A stretch of DNA of 23,065 nt from assembly GCA_900769955.1 (NCBI GenBank), contig CAAGIP010000241.1, positions 1 through 23,065 of the forward strand, in the 5' to 3' direction. A program made the position numbers and the translations under genes. A model generated the notes under the pieces. That model saw only the letters and a program-made list of their open reading frames with translations, was not told where the DNA came from and ran no database searches. This document shows, in pieces, positions 21,231-23,065 of the stretch; the stretch's first letter is position 1; every line of letters starts with the position of its first letter. Source of the DNA: Spirochaetia bacterium (GTDB lineage: Bacteria; Spirochaetota; Spirochaetia; Sphaerochaetales; Sphaerochaetaceae).

Positions 21231-22013
21231 CTACTGTCTCCAGCCGGTAACGCTGTGAAGATATTCAAGTGCCATTTCAACCCAGGAAGTGTCATGGGGA
21301 AAATCACTTCCGACTTCCCGTGTCGCTGTGCTGAAGCCGTGCCCGCCGGTCGGATAGATGTGGGCCTCAAAGGGAACACCGTTTTTCTTCAGCGCCGCCA
21401 TGTAAGCAAGTGCATTTTCAAGCGGAACCGTGGGATCATCGGCACTGTGGAAGATGAAACATGGCACCGTTGATGGCTTTACACGCTTCTCAAGTGACCA
21501 GAAATCGCCTGAAATGCCGCATCGGGACACGTTTTCTATCGAGCCGCGGTGTGCATACTCCCCTGCACTGATGACGGGATACCCCAGTATGACGGAAGAA
21601 ACTCGGCAGTCAAAGCCCGCACAGATATCCTCATCCCACATCGTCGCAAGCGATGCGACAAGGTGGGCGCCTGCCGAGAACCCGATTACCGATATCATTG
21701 AATCATCAATTCCGTACTCATCACCGTGCTTTCTCACGCTGTCCACGCACTCGGCAAGTTCCCTCAATGGCATTTCCGTCTCTATAAGATCCCCGATAGA
21801 GTACCAGAGGATGAACACATTGTAGCCCTCACTGAAGAACTTGAATGCAACCGGCTCTGCTTCCCTGGGTGAAAGGTGAACATAGCCGCCTCCGGGACAC
21901 ACTATCATGCATGGCCTCTTTTTCACGCTCTCACAGTATAATGAGAGATCCTCATGAAGAAAGCCCTGTACCTTTCTCCTGTTTTTTCCGACTTCGAATT
22001 CTACCTGACGCAT
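21231..22013 (-). CDS. Alpha/beta-hydrolase, carbohydrate acetylesterase-like
   Basis: Predicted cytoplasmic esterase of 260 aa in the BD-FAE/acetyl-xylan-esterase-like group. It has oxyanion motif CPGGGYVHLS, nucleophile elbow GFSAGAH (Ser), acid Asp in FHSADDPTVP and catalytic His in GGHGFS, all in the expected order. No signal peptide is seen. It starts at ATG 22013 inside the preceding kinase gene (13-nt overlap), so the two products are made together. A role removing acetyl groups from imported sugars or oligosaccharides before phosphorylation is inferred from context. Confidence 0.85.
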   Translation of the reverse strand: MRQVEFEVGKNRRKVQGFLHEDLSLYCESVKKRPCMIVCPGGGYVHLSPREAEPVAFKFFSEGYNVFILWYSIGDLIETEMPLRELAECVDSVRKHGDEYGIDDSMISVIGFSAGAHLVASLATMWDEDICAGFDCRVSSVILGYPVISAGEYAHRGSIENVSRCGISGDFWSLEKRVKPSTVPCFIFHSADDPTVPLENALAYMAALKKNGVPFEAHIYPTGGHGFSTATREVGSDFPHDTSWVEMALEYLHSVTGWRQ

Positions 22014-22900
22014 GCTTTTCTTTCCTCGACTTCCTTAAGATATGGGATGCTCTCCATAGCACCTCTTCCCGAAACGGTTATGGATGCCGCAACTGAAGCA
22101 GTATACAGAGCTTCTCCGATCGATGCATCCCTCAGCCTCTCCGCAACGAAGTAGCCTAAAAACGTATCGCCTGCGGCGGTGGTATCAATGGCATCAGCCT
22201 TCACTGCCTCCTGATAGAACACTCTCTCATATGCGTGGCATAGGCAACCCTTCTCACCCATTGTAAGGACAACGATGGCTGAAGGATACTTTTCATGAAG
22301 TGCATAGAGTGTTTCCTCATAGGATGAAGACACACCGGAAAGACCTGCGCCTTCAGTCTCATTGACAATAAGCACTGAAACATACTCAAGCGGAAGCTTT
22401 TTCACATCCTCATCAAAGGGAGCAGGGTTGAAGCAGATTTCCATACCCTTCTCATGGGCCTTTTCCATGATGATGTCCAGCGCGTTGATCTCATTCTGGA
22501 TCACGAGCCAGTCACCTTTGGAAAAGTGAGTGAAAACTTCATCAATTTCCTCTGGAGTGATGTTCCTGTTTTCCCCCGGATAGAGCACAATCGAGTTCTC
22601 ACCCTTATCATCTACCTGGATAATTGCCTGTCCAGAGGACTCTGCAGTTATCTTCGTAAGCGACACATCCGCACCGTAACTTTTAATTAACTCAGTAAGG
22701 AACACTCCGTCCTTACCCGTCTTTCCCGCGTGATAAACCTCACATCCCGCCTTTGCAAGTGCGGCACTCTGGTTCGCGCCCTTTCCCCCTGCACTCTTCT
22801 TCACTGAAGAGGATGTAACAGTCTCCCCTTTTCTCACGATATGCTCCACACGGAACACAAGATCTATGTTAAGCGAGCCGAAGCTCAGTACTCTGGCCAT
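22001..22900 (-). CDS. PfkB-family sugar kinase (ribokinase-like)
   Basis: Cytoplasmic kinase of 299 aa. The N-terminal signature is RVLSFGSLNIDLVFRVEHIV, PfkB motif 1 is SAGGKGANQSAALAKAG, and motif 2 with the catalytic Asp is DTTAAGDTFLGYF. SSVKKSAGGKGANQ and NPAPFD are ribokinase-like, but the sugar cannot be fixed by eye. The start is placed at ATG 22900, which has GGAGG 4 nt upstream and begins exactly at the family N-terminus; an ATG at 22936 would add 12 residues and lies beyond the likely RNA start. It overlaps the esterase gene by 13 nt. Confidence 0.92.
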   Translation of the reverse strand: MARVLSFGSLNIDLVFRVEHIVRKGETVTSSSVKKSAGGKGANQSAALAKAGCEVYHAGKTGKDGVFLTELIKSYGADVSLTKITAESSGQAIIQVDDKGENSIVLYPGENRNITPEEIDEVFTHFSKGDWLVIQNEINALDIIMEKAHEKGMEICFNPAPFDEDVKKLPLEYVSVLIVNETEGAGLSGVSSSYEETLYALHEKYPSAIVVLTMGEKGCLCHAYERVFYQEAVKADAIDTTAAGDTFLGYFVAERLRDASIGEALYTASVAASITVSGRGAMESIPYLKEVEERKACVR

Positions 22901-22921
22901 GCTACCTCCAAAACAATAGAA

Positions 22922-22950
22922 AGTGTACAATCGCAATTTTGCTTTCGCAA
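22922..22950 (-). promoter_or_regulatory. Promoter of the sugar kinase-esterase unit
   Basis: Minus-strand TTGCGA (22950-22945) and TACACT (22927-22922) with a 17-bp spacer, directly after the preceding terminator and about 15 nt before the kinase ribosome site. Confidence 0.55.
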
Positions 22951-22951
22951 C

Positions 22952-22985
22952 AAAAAATGATGCCTCAGGACTACTGAAGCATCAT
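22952..22985 (-). terminator. Terminator of the gene entering from the right edge
   Basis: ATGATGC and GCATCAT (22957-22985) with an inner TCAG/CTGA pairing, then six T on the minus strand (22957-22952). Confidence 0.85.
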
Positions 22986-22990
22986 CTGTA

Positions 22991-23065
22991 TTATGGAATA
23001 AATGCCGAAGACCCTTTGGAGGAGGAGTCTTCGGGATTTACCTCAGCCCCGAAGGGCTGAGATAA
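22991..23065 (-). CDS. Probable C-terminal end of an unidentified gene
   Basis: The only minus-strand frame open from the window edge reads 24 codons (ending NPEDSSSKGSSAFIP) to TAA at 22993-22991, and a good terminator follows 5 nt later. Too short to identify. Two perfect hairpins lie within it (23005-23034 and 23042-23061), so a structured non-coding RNA end is a real alternative. Confidence 0.4.
   Translation of the reverse strand, partial: LSQPFGAEVNPEDSSSKGSSAFIP

Overview
The window looks like a chromosomal segment of an anaerobic, host-associated spirochaete, probably of the Sphaerochaeta/Treponema kind. This is inferred from the exported-protein N-termini (a signal peptide ending FAQGAKEE and a lipoprotein-like GACLFAGGSSES), a long (501 aa) serine hydroxymethyltransferase, and well-spaced GGAGG ribosome sites throughout. 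No rRNA, tRNA, CRISPR array or insertion sequence was found.

Left part (1-6158, all minus strand): ssnA (cut by the window edge) and ygfK form a translationally coupled pair, the core of the anaerobic purine/uric-acid catabolism cluster. ygfK has its own promoter with helically phased direct repeats behind it, and its protein carries a striking Cys/His/Asp-rich insert. Upstream lies glyA (serine hydroxymethyltransferase). Between glyA and ygfK is a 667-bp non-genic stretch holding the remains of a small type I (holin-like) toxin gene. The toxin frame is broken by one extra T but still has its leader hairpins, ribosome site and 3' stem-loop.

Middle (6262-13734): a YesM/YesN-type two-component system (sensor kinase plus AraC-type regulator) runs rightward and meets, tail to tail, a gene for a membrane-anchored solute-binding protein. 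infA follows on the plus strand. Then comes a leftward operon for a carbohydrate ABC importer (binding protein, two permeases, no ATPase). Its binding protein is a close paralogue of the anchored one, so the anchored copy may be the sensing partner of the kinase.

Right part (13869-22900, all minus strand): a branched-chain amino-acid transporter operon (livJ-livH-livM-livG-livF, with 4-, 4- and 1-nt overlaps from livH to livF) is followed by a CBS-ACT sensor protein and a 633-aa Smr-domain protein with four long tandem repeats. Upstream of livJ is a two-gene unit, a PfkB-family sugar kinase overlapping a carbohydrate-esterase-like hydrolase. The right edge holds the probable last 24 codons and terminator of another minus-strand gene.

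Five gene starts were moved inward from the longest possible frame on ribosome-site or family grounds: sensor kinase 6262, importer binding protein 13734, livH 19817 (GTG), livM 18900 and sugar kinase 22900. All identities come from reading motifs by eye; no database search was run.
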